In this document: positions 1 through 6,651 of the stretch, one piece after another | Numbering within the stretch: the stretch's first letter is position 1 | How the letters are laid out: each line of letters begins with the position of its first letter | Notes under the pieces: model-generated | Database searches by the model: none | Told to the model about the DNA's origin: nothing | What the model saw: the letters and a program-made list of their open reading frames with translations, nothing else | Origin: Gammaproteobacteria bacterium | Lineage (GTDB): Bacteria; Pseudomonadota; Gammaproteobacteria; Pseudomonadales; Azotimanducaceae | Assembly: GCA_027295975.1 (NCBI GenBank) | Contig: JAPUJX010000260.1 | Coordinates: forward strand, 1-6,868 | DNA: 6,868 bases | Reading direction: 5' to 3' | Translations under genes and position numbers: made by a program

Positions 1-1071
1 GGAACCCGTCATACCAAACGGATGGCCGATGCTGATGCTACCGCCATTGACATTGTAAATTTCATTGTCGATATCTAACTTATCCCGGCAGTAAACACAT
101 TGGGACGCAAATGCTTCATTAAGTTCCCAGAGATCGATATCTTCCTGGGACAACCCGGCGTTTTTCAACAGCCGCGGTATGGCAAACACCGGACCGATCC
201 CCATTTCATCGGGTTCACAGGCAGCGGCGGTAAACCCGCGAAAGATGCCCAGCGGCTCGATACCAAGCTGACCGGCACGCTCCGCACTCATGAGCAGGGT
301 CATGGAGGCACCGTCGGAAAGCTGGGAAGCGTTTCCTGCGGTTACCGTCCCATCCTCTTCGAACGCCGGTTTCAGCCCAGCCAAACCTTCCAGGGTCGTG
401 TTCGGACGGTTGCATTCGTCCTTGTCGACAACCACGTCATGGCGGCTCTCATCACCGGTTTCTTTATCTACCTTGAGCATGGTTGCGCTCATGGGAACAA
501 TTTCTTCCGCAATACGCCCTGCTTCCGCGGCCGCGGCATATCGCTGCTGGCTCTGCACGGAATATACGTCCTGCATTTCCCGGGTGACCTGGTAGCGGCG
601 AGCAACCACTTCCGCGGTATTGCCCATGGCCATGAAAATATCCGGCTTCTCCTCGATCAACCGCTTGTTCGGCTCGGACTTACCGGACGTCTGCCGGGTG
701 CGCATGGATATGGAATCGACGCCGCCACCCATCGCTACCTCGGATTGACCCGAGGCGATCTGATTCGCGGCTATGGCGATAGATTGCAGCCCCGATGAGC
801 AGAAACGGTTGATGCTGAGTCCCCCGGTTGTGATCGGCAGTTTGGACAGCACCACCGCCAAACGCGCGATATTACCGTCCTGTTCGCCCGCGTGGCTGGC
901 ACAACCCGCCACGACATCTTCCACTTCGTCCGGCGACACATTTGGATTACGCTCCAACAGCGCATCGATACAATGGGCCAACATATCGTCTGACCGGGTC
1001 AAATTGAAGCTGCCTCGAAACGACTTCGCCAGGCCCGTGCGAACACTATCCACCACTCCCACGTCACGCAT
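1..1071 (-). CDS. thiolase family protein (acetyl-CoA C-acyltransferase), 3' end cut by window
   Basis: A thiolase, which cleaves 3-ketoacyl-CoA with CoA to acetyl-CoA and a shortened acyl-CoA (or condenses two acetyl-CoA) in the cytoplasm. The 357 visible codons contain the nucleophile cysteine, C91, in NRFCSSGLQ; the NEAFASQ motif near residue 317; and NVNGGSISIGHPFGMTGS at the window edge, with catalytic H350. Roughly 35-40 C-terminal residues are missing, including the second active-site cysteine (CxGG motif expected). The ATG at 1069-1071 follows AAGGGGAG (1076-1083) at good spacing. The NRFCSSGLQ/GHPFG signature resembles KAT/peroxisomal-type 3-ketoacyl-CoA thiolases more than classical FadA or biosynthetic PhaA (inference from motif memory). 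An acyl-CoA dehydrogenase is encoded 1.5 kb away on the other strand, which fits a role in fatty-acyl or related acyl-CoA degradation. Chain length is not predictable. Confidence 0.95.
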   Translation of the reverse strand, partial: MRDVGVVDSVRTGLAKSFRGSFNLTRSDDMLAHCIDALLERNPNVSPDEVEDVVAGCASHAGEQDGNIARLAVVLSKLPITTGGLSINRFCSSGLQSIAIAANQIASGQSEVAMGGGVDSISMRTRQTSGKSEPNKRLIEEKPDIFMAMGNTAEVVARRYQVTREMQDVYSVQSQQRYAAAAEAGRIAEEIVPMSATMLKVDKETGDESRHDVVVDKDECNRPNTTLEGLAGLKPAFEEDGTVTAGNASQLSDGASMTLLMSAERAGQLGIEPLGIFRGFTAAACEPDEMGIGPVFAIPRLLKNAGLSQEDIDLWELNEAFASQCVYCRDKLDIDNEIYNVNGGSISIGHPFGMTGS

Positions 1072-1224
1072 GATTCTCCCCTTATAGAATCCAGGCCCAA
1101 GCAAGGCCCCCAGAAAACATCAATTTTACTAAGATTCGCCGGGCTAGGCTACGGGCATGGGGGGAATATCCATCGGGAGTTCGATTTTACCTGCAGAACT
1201 GGCGACCCTGAGAGAGGATGCGCC

Positions 1225-1252
1225 GCCGACCCCGGGGATTCGCGGGGACGGC
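1225..1252 (-). other. GC-rich hairpin directly after the lipoprotein stop codon
   Basis: GCCGACCCCG (1225-1234) and CGGGGACGGC (1243-1252) pair as a 10-base stem with one internal mismatch and an 8-base loop. It begins at the last base of the lipoprotein stop codon. It could act as a transcription barrier or mRNA-stabilising 3' end between the lipoprotein and thiolase genes. No T-run follows on either strand, so it is not a canonical intrinsic terminator. Confidence 0.3.
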
Positions 1253-1545
1253 TACTCGTCTTCCTCTTCGCTTCGCCCTTCATCCAGTTGATCTGTGGTC
1301 CGCTGCGCCGCATTTTGCGCCTGTTCGGCTGCTATTCTCGCATTCTCGATGGCTTGGCGACCCCCTTCCAGAAACCCTGCGTTGGGGGAGGCCTTTTTAT
1401 CACCGGATTTATCACCGGATTTATCACCGGATTCGCCGGTATCGGTGGTTTCGTCCATTGGTTTCACAACGTTCGAATCGCCGTTGCCGCACCCAACGAG
1501 CCCAAGGCTCAACAACAGCACTACTAGAATTCTGATCAAGTTCAT
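1252..1545 (-). CDS. small putative lipoprotein with SGDK repeat and coiled-coil-like tail
   Basis: A 97-residue protein of unknown function. Residues 1-18 form a lipoprotein signal peptide (MNLIR, then a Leu/Val-rich core) ending in the lipobox LVG-C with the lipidated cysteine at C19. The residue after it is Gly, not Asp, which by the Lol rule suggests the outer membrane. Residues 20-38 are a polar, Thr/Glu-rich linker. Residues 39-50 are three exact SGDK units, encoded by a 12-base tandem repeat. Residues 57-97 are Ala/Gln/Glu-rich and probably helical, ending in a very acidic tail (SEEEDE). The start at 1543-1545 is chosen because GTGAGGA lies five bases upstream and it places the signal peptide exactly at the N-terminus. 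The same frame is open further upstream, but that adds a non-signal-like extension. It lies 180 bases upstream of the thiolase on the same strand. No family recognised. Confidence 0.75.
   Translation of the reverse strand: MNLIRILVVLLLSLGLVGCGNGDSNVVKPMDETTDTGESGDKSGDKSGDKKASPNAGFLEGGRQAIENARIAAEQAQNAAQRTTDQLDEGRSEEEDE
1399..1434 (-). repeat. 12-base tandem repeat, 3 copies, inside the lipoprotein gene
   Basis: The plus strand reads ATCACCGGATTT at 1399-1410 and 1411-1422, and ATCACCGGATTC at 1423-1434. The unit length is a multiple of three, so copy-number change alters only the number of SGDK tetrapeptides in the lipoprotein and keeps the frame. The near-identity of the units suggests recent slippage. 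Confidence 0.95.
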
Positions 1546-1570
1546 TTCATTCCTCACGTGATCGGCCGGT

Positions 1571-1602
1571 AGTATTCCCGTCCGCGTAACCACGAGAATA
1601 CT
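1571..1602. promoter_or_regulatory. inverted repeat in the divergent intergenic region (possible operator or 5'-leader hairpin)
   Basis: AGTATTCCCG (1571-1580) and CGAGAATACT (1593-1602) are inverted copies over 10 positions with one mismatch (a G-U pair if transcribed), separated by 12 bases. The element lies 25 bases upstream of the lipoprotein start, inside the 165-base gap between the divergent lipoprotein and SMP-30-type genes. It may be a dimeric regulator's operator or a hairpin in the lipoprotein mRNA leader. No convincing -35/-10 pair could be assigned on either strand. Confidence 0.4.
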
Positions 1603-1697
1603 CAAAACAACCATCTGCCAACAATGCCGGGGCGACCATCCGCGTTCGCCATCACCCGGCACGGTTTCACTCAGGGCCGCATGTTAAACTGGTTACT

Positions 1698-1704
1698 GAG
1701 GGAG
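1698..1704 (+). promoter_or_regulatory. ribosome binding site that fixes the SMP-30-type gene start
   Basis: GAGGGAG lies six bases before the ATG at 1711. The upstream in-frame ATGs at 1624 and 1681 lack a comparable site and would add residues foreign to the family, so translation is placed at 1711. Confidence 0.75.
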
Positions 1705-1710
1705 ACAACC

Positions 1711-2553
1711 ATGACGACGAACACCTTGATTGATGGCCTGTGCTTCGGCGAAGGACCGCGCTGGCACGAGGACAGGCTTTGGTTGTCGGACATGCACGCC
1801 CACCAGGTTCTAGCCATCTCGGAAGATGGCTCGGCCGCGACCATCCTCGATGTCCCCAATCGCCCTTCGGGGCTCGGCTGGCTTCCCAACGGCGATCTAC
1901 TGGTGGTATCGATGACGGATCGTCGCCTGTTGCGTTTTGATGGGACAAACCTGACAACCCACGCTGACCTCAGCGGGCTGGCGAGTTATCACTGCAACGA
2001 CATGGTTGTGGCCGCAACCGGGCAAGCTTACGTCGGCAATTTTGGTTTCGATTTGCAGGCCAAAGCGGAATTCAAAACCGCGGAACTCATCTGTGTCGAA
2101 ACGGATGGGTCCGCTCGTGTCGTGGCCGATGACATGATGTTCCCCAATGGAACGATCATCACCCCGGATGGCAAAACTCTGATAGTGGGGGAATCCTTTG
2201 GCTCACGTCTGACTGCCTTCGATATCTTGTCAGACGGCAGTCTCGACAATCGCCGGATCTGGGCCGATCTTCCCAAGGGGGCAGTCCCCGACGGTATCTG
2301 CCTCGATGCCGAAAACGGCATCTGGTCTGCTTCGCCCTCCAGCAACGAGTGCATCCGGCAAATCGAAGGTGGACGTGTCACGCATCGCATCGCGCTCGAA
2401 CAAGGGGCGTTCGCGTGCATGTTAGGGGGTAAGGGCGGCGATACTCTGTTCATTCTCACCAGCGGCTCGTCCGAGCCCGAGGCCTGCAGGCGGCTTCGAT
2501 CAGCCCGCGTGGAAACCATTCCTGCACCTCATCCCCGTGCCGGTCTGCCTTGA
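1711..2553 (+). CDS. SMP-30/gluconolactonase/LRE family hydrolase
   Basis: A 280-residue, six-bladed beta-propeller of the SMP-30 family, metal-dependent esterases/lactonases (gluconolactonase, regucalcin and relatives). Full family length is present, from the N-terminal blade motif FGEGPRW to the characteristic ending RSARVETI...GAGLP-like (here RAGLP). Probable metal ligands by family comparison are E14 (GEGPRW), N146 (FPNG) and D194 (VPDGICLD), with N96 in HCND as the substrate-site Asn. No signal peptide is seen, so it is likely cytoplasmic. It is the first gene of a plus-strand run and lies 53 bases upstream of the acyl-CoA dehydrogenase gene. Such proteins are often found beside acyl-CoA catabolic genes in proteobacteria, where they may open a lactone or ester intermediate; the actual substrate is unknown. 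All key residues are intact and no frameshift is seen. Confidence 0.9.
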   Translation: MTTNTLIDGLCFGEGPRWHEDRLWLSDMHAHQVLAISEDGSAATILDVPNRPSGLGWLPNGDLLVVSMTDRRLLRFDGTNLTTHADLSGLASYHCNDMVVAATGQAYVGNFGFDLQAKAEFKTAELICVETDGSARVVADDMMFPNGTIITPDGKTLIVGESFGSRLTAFDILSDGSLDNRRIWADLPKGAVPDGICLDAENGIWSASPSSNECIRQIEGGRVTHRIALEQGAFACMLGGKGGDTLFILTSGSSEPEACRRLRSARVETIPAPHPRAGLP

Positions 2554-2595
2554 CCCGGACCAGGAGTTTGTCGAAAAGATCAATAGATCAGATCC

Positions 2596-2600
2596 AGGAG
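2596..2600 (+). promoter_or_regulatory. ribosome binding site for the acyl-CoA dehydrogenase gene
   Basis: AGGAG lies six bases before the ATG at 2607. It selects this start over the in-frame TTG at 2550, which overlaps the preceding stop codon and would add 19 non-homologous residues. Confidence 0.8.
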
Positions 2601-2606
2601 CCGGTT

Positions 2607-3767
2607 ATGTCGCTATTCGAAAATTACCAATCTCCCTGGCTGGATGAATCGTTGAAGATCCTGCAGGACGCCGCGCGGAAGTTCTATGAACGGGAGTTCG
2701 TTCCATTGAACGAAAAGTGGATAGATCAGGGGATTGTGGACCGCGATGCATGGTTGAAGGCAGGCGATGCCGGATTGTTGTGTGCCGAAATTCCAACCGA
2801 ATACGGGGGTTGCGGCGGCGACTATCGCCACGAAACGGTCATCATGGAGGAGATGACGCGTGCGGGCGTCACCGGATTCGGTAACCAGGTGCACAGTACC
2901 ATCGTCGCGCCCTACCTGTTTCACTACGGCAACGAAGAACAAAAACATCGCTGGTTGCCAAAAATGGCATCCGGCGAGATGGTTGGCGCAATTGCCATGT
3001 CCGAGCCGAATACAGGCTCGGATCTGCAAAACGTTCGTACCACTGCCATCCGGGATGGAGACGACTATGTGATCAACGGCGCAAAAACCTACATCTCCAA
3101 CGGTCAGCATGCGGACCTCGTCATCGTCGTGGCGAAAACGGATCCCAACGAGGGTGCGAAGGGCATCTCACTGGTGGTGGTGGAAACCGAGGGTAATCCG
3201 GGTTTCGAGAGAGGTCGGAATCTAAAAAAGATCGGGCAGAAATCGGCTGACACTTCGGAACTGTTTTTCGCCGACTGCCGCGTTCCCGTCGCCAATCGAC
3301 TGGGAGAGGAGGAAGGCAAAGGGTTTTATCAATTGATGCAGCAGCTTCCTCAAGAACGGCTGACCATCGCCCAATCGGCGGTGGTCAGCATGGAAAAGGC
3401 AATCGAGATCACCCTTGAGTTCGTCAAAAACCGCAAAGCTTTCGGCCAGCGTGTACTGGATTTTCAGAACACCAGGTTCAAACTCGCGGAGTGCAAAACG
3501 GAAGCGTTGATAGCGCGCACATTCGTCGATCAGTGCCTCATCAGACACCTGAGCCGTGATCTCGACGCGGCCACCGCATCGATGGCCAAATACTGGTGTA
3601 CTCAGAAACAGTGCGACATCGTCGACGAGTGCCTGCAACTGCACGGCGGCGCGGGTTACATGAGCGAATACGAGATTTCTCGAATGTATACCGACGCGCG
3701 CGTACAGAAGATCTACGGCGGTACCAACGAGATCATGAAGGAACTCATTGGCCGGACACTCGGATAG
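2607..3767 (+). CDS. acyl-CoA dehydrogenase, long-chain (LCAD) type
   Basis: A 386-residue FAD flavoenzyme that oxidises an acyl-CoA to the trans-2-enoyl-CoA and passes electrons to electron-transfer flavoprotein in the cytoplasm. The N-terminal helical domain covers about 10-125, the beta domain about 128-225 and the C-terminal helical domain about 235-386. The FAD/substrate signature AMSEPNTGSDL is at 130-140 and the C-terminal signature QLHGGAGYMSEYEISRMYTD at 344-363. The usual catalytic Glu of the YEGT motif is Gly here (IYGGTNEIM, 369-377). The base is instead most likely E250 in QLPQERL, as in long-chain and isovaleryl-CoA dehydrogenases. KYW...QLHGG...IYGGTNEIMKELI closely follows the mammalian LCAD pattern from memory. 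It sits between the SMP-30-type gene and a transporter gene 17 bases downstream, probably one transcript. The natural acyl chain cannot be told from the sequence. Confidence 0.96.
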   Translation: MSLFENYQSPWLDESLKILQDAARKFYEREFVPLNEKWIDQGIVDRDAWLKAGDAGLLCAEIPTEYGGCGGDYRHETVIMEEMTRAGVTGFGNQVHSTIVAPYLFHYGNEEQKHRWLPKMASGEMVGAIAMSEPNTGSDLQNVRTTAIRDGDDYVINGAKTYISNGQHADLVIVVAKTDPNEGAKGISLVVVETEGNPGFERGRNLKKIGQKSADTSELFFADCRVPVANRLGEEEGKGFYQLMQQLPQERLTIAQSAVVSMEKAIEITLEFVKNRKAFGQRVLDFQNTRFKLAECKTEALIARTFVDQCLIRHLSRDLDAATASMAKYWCTQKQCDIVDECLQLHGGAGYMSEYEISRMYTDARVQKIYGGTNEIMKELIGRTLG

Positions 3768-3784
3768 CTGCCAATAACTGACAG

Positions 3785-5041
3785 GTGAAAACATACTGGC
3801 AGTTCTACTGGCCTTTAGCGCTCACTGGTCTTGCCATGGTCCTGTCCCTGCAGTTTCAAAACGCGGCGCTGGCTCGCTACCCACAAGCGATAACCGAACT
3901 CGCGATTTTCGCTCTGGCCTCCAGCACTGCCGCGTTCTTCAACGCTTCGATGAACTTCACCGCCCAGCTGTCCAACGTTTATGCCCGCAGTCTCGAGGGA
4001 ACACGCCGTTGTCACCGGTTTGTTCTAACCACCAGCATGGGTGTCATGTTGCCGTTGCTGCTCATTGCACATACGGACGCAGGATCTGCAGTACTCTCCA
4101 ATCTCTACGGCATCGACGACGATCTGACCGCGCGAATAACCGAATACCTTGCCTATCTCGCGCCTTTGATCCTGCTGCGCACCGAACGATTCTATCTAAC
4201 CGGGCTACTGGTACAGGCACGCCTCACCGGGTGGGTCACGGTGTTGAACGTCCTATACCTGGTGTCCGTAATATGCGGTTTGATCATCGGCTTCTCCCTG
4301 GGGTTGAAACCCGTTTATGTGCTCGTAGGCTCAGAAGCAACAGCCATGACGATCCAGGTGGGTTTGACACTCTGGGTCCATCAACGTTACTACCGGCTTC
4401 CCGAACCCCTGGAACACAAGAACCTGAGTTATCGAGAGTTGGCGTCATTTTTCGTGCCGGTATCCACTACGGGCGTCATGTTCGCACTCAGCCGGCCGGT
4501 GTTGTTTGCCTTCGTGAGCCGCACACCCGAAGGGATTGTGGCGATTGCAGCGATGCGGGTCGCTTTCGACTTTTCCTCTATATTTCAGCAGGCATCGAAC
4601 CAGTTCCGTCACTTTTTCGTGACATTCGGCCTGGACGATCTCAAACGTAAACGCCACTTCATGATGTTCGTTTGTGCCGGTCTCACTTCAATCATGTTGC
4701 TGTTCGCGATTACCCCACTATCCAACTGGGTGTGGGAGGATCTCATGCAGATACCCGTCGAGGTTCGTACCTTGTCCGTGCAGGTAATCCTGGTCATGTG
4801 CCTGATGCCCAGCGTCATCCTCTTCCGCAACTACTTCCACGGCCGGTTGATGGTGGAACGCCGCACTACCGGCATGGCCGTTGGCGGAATCTTGCGGGTT
4901 GTGGGCATCTACCTGATGGCCCAGGTGTTATTCAGCGCCGGCCTGCTCAATTACCTGACGGCGTCAATAGTCCTGATTCTCGGATTTGTCATCGAGTCGC
5001 TGGTGGTGTTGCGGGTGGCGGCTCAAAAAGGCCATACCTGA
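3785..5041 (+). CDS. polytopic membrane protein, MATE/MOP-like, resembling the ANKH family
   Basis: A 418-residue integral inner-membrane protein with about 12 hydrophobic segments (approximately 8-28, 36-56, 83-98, 121-143, 150-172, 177-198, 219-245, 250-268, 293-313, 327-346, 362-383, 388-410), the layout of MOP-superfamily transporters. Several blocks recall animal ANKH, which exports pyrophosphate, ATP or citrate: YWPL near the N-terminus (here YWQFYWPLALTG), the SRP...FVSR motif (LSRPVLFAFVSR, 235-246) followed by EGIVAIAAMRVA, and the last two helices (ILRVVGIY...GFVIESLVVL). This comparison is from memory and is inference; a generic MATE/flippase-like protein is the alternative. The GTG start at 3785 follows the dehydrogenase stop by 17 bases and has only a weak Shine-Dalgarno sequence, so translational coupling is likely. 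The next in-frame ATG (3836) would cut into the first helix. The 3' end overlaps the convergent SirB2 gene by 19 bases. Substrate unknown. Confidence 0.8.
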   Translation: MKTYWQFYWPLALTGLAMVLSLQFQNAALARYPQAITELAIFALASSTAAFFNASMNFTAQLSNVYARSLEGTRRCHRFVLTTSMGVMLPLLLIAHTDAGSAVLSNLYGIDDDLTARITEYLAYLAPLILLRTERFYLTGLLVQARLTGWVTVLNVLYLVSVICGLIIGFSLGLKPVYVLVGSEATAMTIQVGLTLWVHQRYYRLPEPLEHKNLSYRELASFFVPVSTTGVMFALSRPVLFAFVSRTPEGIVAIAAMRVAFDFSSIFQQASNQFRHFFVTFGLDDLKRKRHFMMFVCAGLTSIMLLFAITPLSNWVWEDLMQIPVEVRTLSVQVILVMCLMPSVILFRNYFHGRLMVERRTTGMAVGGILRVVGIYLMAQVLFSAGLLNYLTASIVLILGFVIESLVVLRVAAQKGHT

Positions 5042-5382
5042 CGGCTCATTGCCACTGCAAAAATGTAGGATACGCTCACGAGCGCGCCTGCGAACCCCAA
5101 TACTTTGAGCCGGGTGCTCGCCGCACGCATGGTCAGCACCCCAAAACCGATGTAAAAAAACAACCCCGCGAACTTGGCAACGAGCCAGCCGCTGAACGGA
5201 GACAAGCTCAAGCTGACAACCATCGTTACACCGGCGGCGAGCAGCAGCGTATCTATGACATGGGGAGCGATCCTCGCCCACTTTTTTTCTCTGAGCGGCG
5301 AATCGATAAACGCCCAGACGGCGCGCAGGATGAAACCCGCCACCGTAACGTAGGCGAGCGTCATGTGAATACCTTTGATCAT
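5023..5382 (-). CDS. SirB2 family small membrane protein
   Basis: A 119-residue protein with four predicted transmembrane helices (about 7-25, 40-58, 66-85 and 94-112). The pattern of a short N-terminus with KGIHMTLA, a cytoplasmic basic loop (REKKWARIAPH) and the RIAPHVIDTLLLAAG motif at the second helix matches the SirB family (Pfam SirB). Its biochemical role is poorly known: it was named from the Salmonella invasion-regulator locus, but most members are in non-pathogens. H6 and H41 are the obvious polar residues in or beside the helices. The ATG at 5380-5382 follows a weak GAAGA site and lies 28 bases after the sigma factor stop on the same strand, so the two are probably co-transcribed. 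Its last 19 bases overlap the end of the convergent transporter gene. Full length, no damage seen. Confidence 0.9.
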   Translation of the reverse strand: MIKGIHMTLAYVTVAGFILRAVWAFIDSPLREKKWARIAPHVIDTLLLAAGVTMVVSLSLSPFSGWLVAKFAGLFFYIGFGVLTMRAASTRLKVLGFAGALVSVSYIFAVAMSRQVWPF

Positions 5383-5410
5383 ATTGATTCTTCAGCTGCC
5401 CGTCAGCGGC

Positions 5411-6643
5411 TCATTGTACTCCCGCGGCTTCCAGGGCTTCGATCCGTTCTGCAAGAAATTTTTTCTCGGTACCGTTTCGGGCCAGCGCCAGGGCCGCACG
5501 ATAACTCGTATGCGCGGCGTCCACGCGACCGCTTCGCAGCAGCAAACCGGCCCTGGCACTGTGAAAGAGGTGATAACGCATCATCACCTGTGACGTATTC
5601 ATCAACTCGAGTACCTCGAGACCTGCTTCGGCGCCGTCAGCCATGCCTATGGCAACTGCCCGATTCAACCTGACAACGGGCGTATCCTGGAACTTGAGCA
5701 GGCTATCATAGAGCGCTCGAATCTCCTGCCAATCCGTTTCCCCCGGCGTTCCCGCATTCGCATGAACCGCGGCTATCGCAGCTTGGAGTTGAAAAGCTCC
5801 CGGGGGCTGTCGGGCCAGTAACGCTTTCTCCAGGAGCAACGTGCCTTCGGTTATTGCACGCCGATCCCACAGGGCGCGGTCCTGATCTTCCAACAATACC
5901 AACTTGCCCGCTGCGTTCACGCGGGCTTTGCTTCTTGAATGTTGGAGTAACATGAGACTCAGCAGGCTCAACGTTTCTGCGTGCCCCCTCACCAATCGAT
6001 TCAACTGCCGGGTCATTTGAATGGCAATTTGACATAAATCAAAACGAATCAATGCTTCGCCCGCAGTGGCTGAATATCCTTCGTTGAACACCAGATAGAA
6101 AACGGTCAACACGCCTTGCAGACGTTTGGGAAGATCCCTCGTTCCAGGAATTGTGTATGGGATTCCCGCCTGCTTGATCTTGCGTTTCGCACGGACCAAA
6201 CGCTGTTCCATGGTCTTGTCACTCACCAGGAACGCCCGTGCGACCTGGGTAAGGCTCAGATCCACCACGGTTCGAAGGGTAAGCGCAATCTGAGCTTCGA
6301 GATTGAGGCTGGGGTGACAACAGGTAAATATCAAACGCATGAGATCGTCGTTGAAAACGTCGAGCTCATCGCACCGCTCATCACTTTGCATGAGCAACCC
6401 AACCGCCCGATCATGAATCTGCTTGCGCCTCAACACGTCGATCGCGCACCGTCTCGCGACGGTGGTCAACCACGCAGCCGGGGAATCCGGGATGCCATCC
6501 ACCGCCCAGCTTTTAACCGCACGCAAAAGCGCCTCCTGCAAGCTGTCTTCGGCAAGGTCAAAATCCCCGAGTTCGCGAATCAACCGCGCGCGTACCCGGG
6601 GAGTTTCCGTCTTGACGATGACGGTCAGGCGTTGGTCAGCCAT
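5411..6643 (-). CDS. ECF sigma factor, ECF42 type, with long C-terminal extension (DUF6596/TPR-like)
   Basis: A 410-residue RNA polymerase sigma factor. Region 2 (about 10-75) contains RLIRELGDFDLAEDSLQEAL and the -10-recognition stretch AAWLTTVARRCAIDVLRR. Region 4 (about 105-157) contains DLMRLIFTCCHPSL and the helix-turn-helix VDLSLTQVARAFLVSDKTMEQ. After it comes the FNEGYSATAG motif and a roughly 220-residue helical, TPR-like extension with VVRLNRAVAIG, typical of ECF42. Known ECF42 members usually lack a membrane anti-sigma factor and sit beside DGPF/YCII-domain genes, as here; the extension is thought to control activity. Start is uncertain. The ATG at 6641-6643 has GAGG directly abutting it, too close for a normal site, while an in-frame TTG at 6653-6655 (four residues longer) has AAGAGGA three bases upstream. 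The promoter is not identified and may lie upstream of the YCII gene, outside the window. Confidence 0.95.
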   Translation of the reverse strand: MADQRLTVIVKTETPRVRARLIRELGDFDLAEDSLQEALLRAVKSWAVDGIPDSPAAWLTTVARRCAIDVLRRKQIHDRAVGLLMQSDERCDELDVFNDDLMRLIFTCCHPSLNLEAQIALTLRTVVDLSLTQVARAFLVSDKTMEQRLVRAKRKIKQAGIPYTIPGTRDLPKRLQGVLTVFYLVFNEGYSATAGEALIRFDLCQIAIQMTRQLNRLVRGHAETLSLLSLMLLQHSRSKARVNAAGKLVLLEDQDRALWDRRAITEGTLLLEKALLARQPPGAFQLQAAIAAVHANAGTPGETDWQEIRALYDSLLKFQDTPVVRLNRAVAIGMADGAEAGLEVLELMNTSQVMMRYHLFHSARAGLLLRSGRVDAAHTSYRAALALARNGTEKKFLAERIEALEAAGVQ

Positions 6644-6651
6644 CCTCTTTT

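Noticed and set aside
100..798. 232-codon plus-strand open frame opposite the thiolase gene
   Set aside because: It lies fully antisense to a thiolase with intact active-site motifs; its composition (many Arg, Gly, His) is that of a GC-rich shadow frame, and no family is recognisable.
1147..1251. In-frame 35-codon open extension after the lipoprotein TAG, ending in IELPMDIPPMPVA
   Set aside because: The protein-like ending caught attention as possible readthrough or an upstream short gene. However, the stretch has no Shine-Dalgarno sequence before its ATG, begins in a GC-rich hairpin, and an open run of this length is expected by chance.
1399..1434. CRISPR-like array
   Set aside because: The three 12-base units are directly adjacent without spacers and lie in a coding frame; this is a microsatellite-type repeat.
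1624..1710. Upstream starts (1624, 1681) for the SMP-30-type protein
   Set aside because: They lack a good ribosome binding site and add residues not seen in the family; the ATG at 1711 has GAGGGAG.
2569..2574. TGTCGA, the reported ECF42 -35 element, upstream of the dehydrogenase gene
   Set aside because: A single hexamer at chance frequency for this window, with no matching -10 element (CGTC or CGAC) at proper distance.
4009..4650. 213-codon plus-strand frame within the transporter gene
   Set aside because: The overlapping frame contains a coherent 12-helix membrane protein; this one is Arg/His/Pro-rich with no domain and no ribosome binding site.
4672..5673. 333-codon plus-strand frame spanning the transporter end, SirB2 and the sigma factor gene
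   Set aside because: It crosses three recognisable genes, is low-complexity Arg/Pro/Gln-rich and matches no family.
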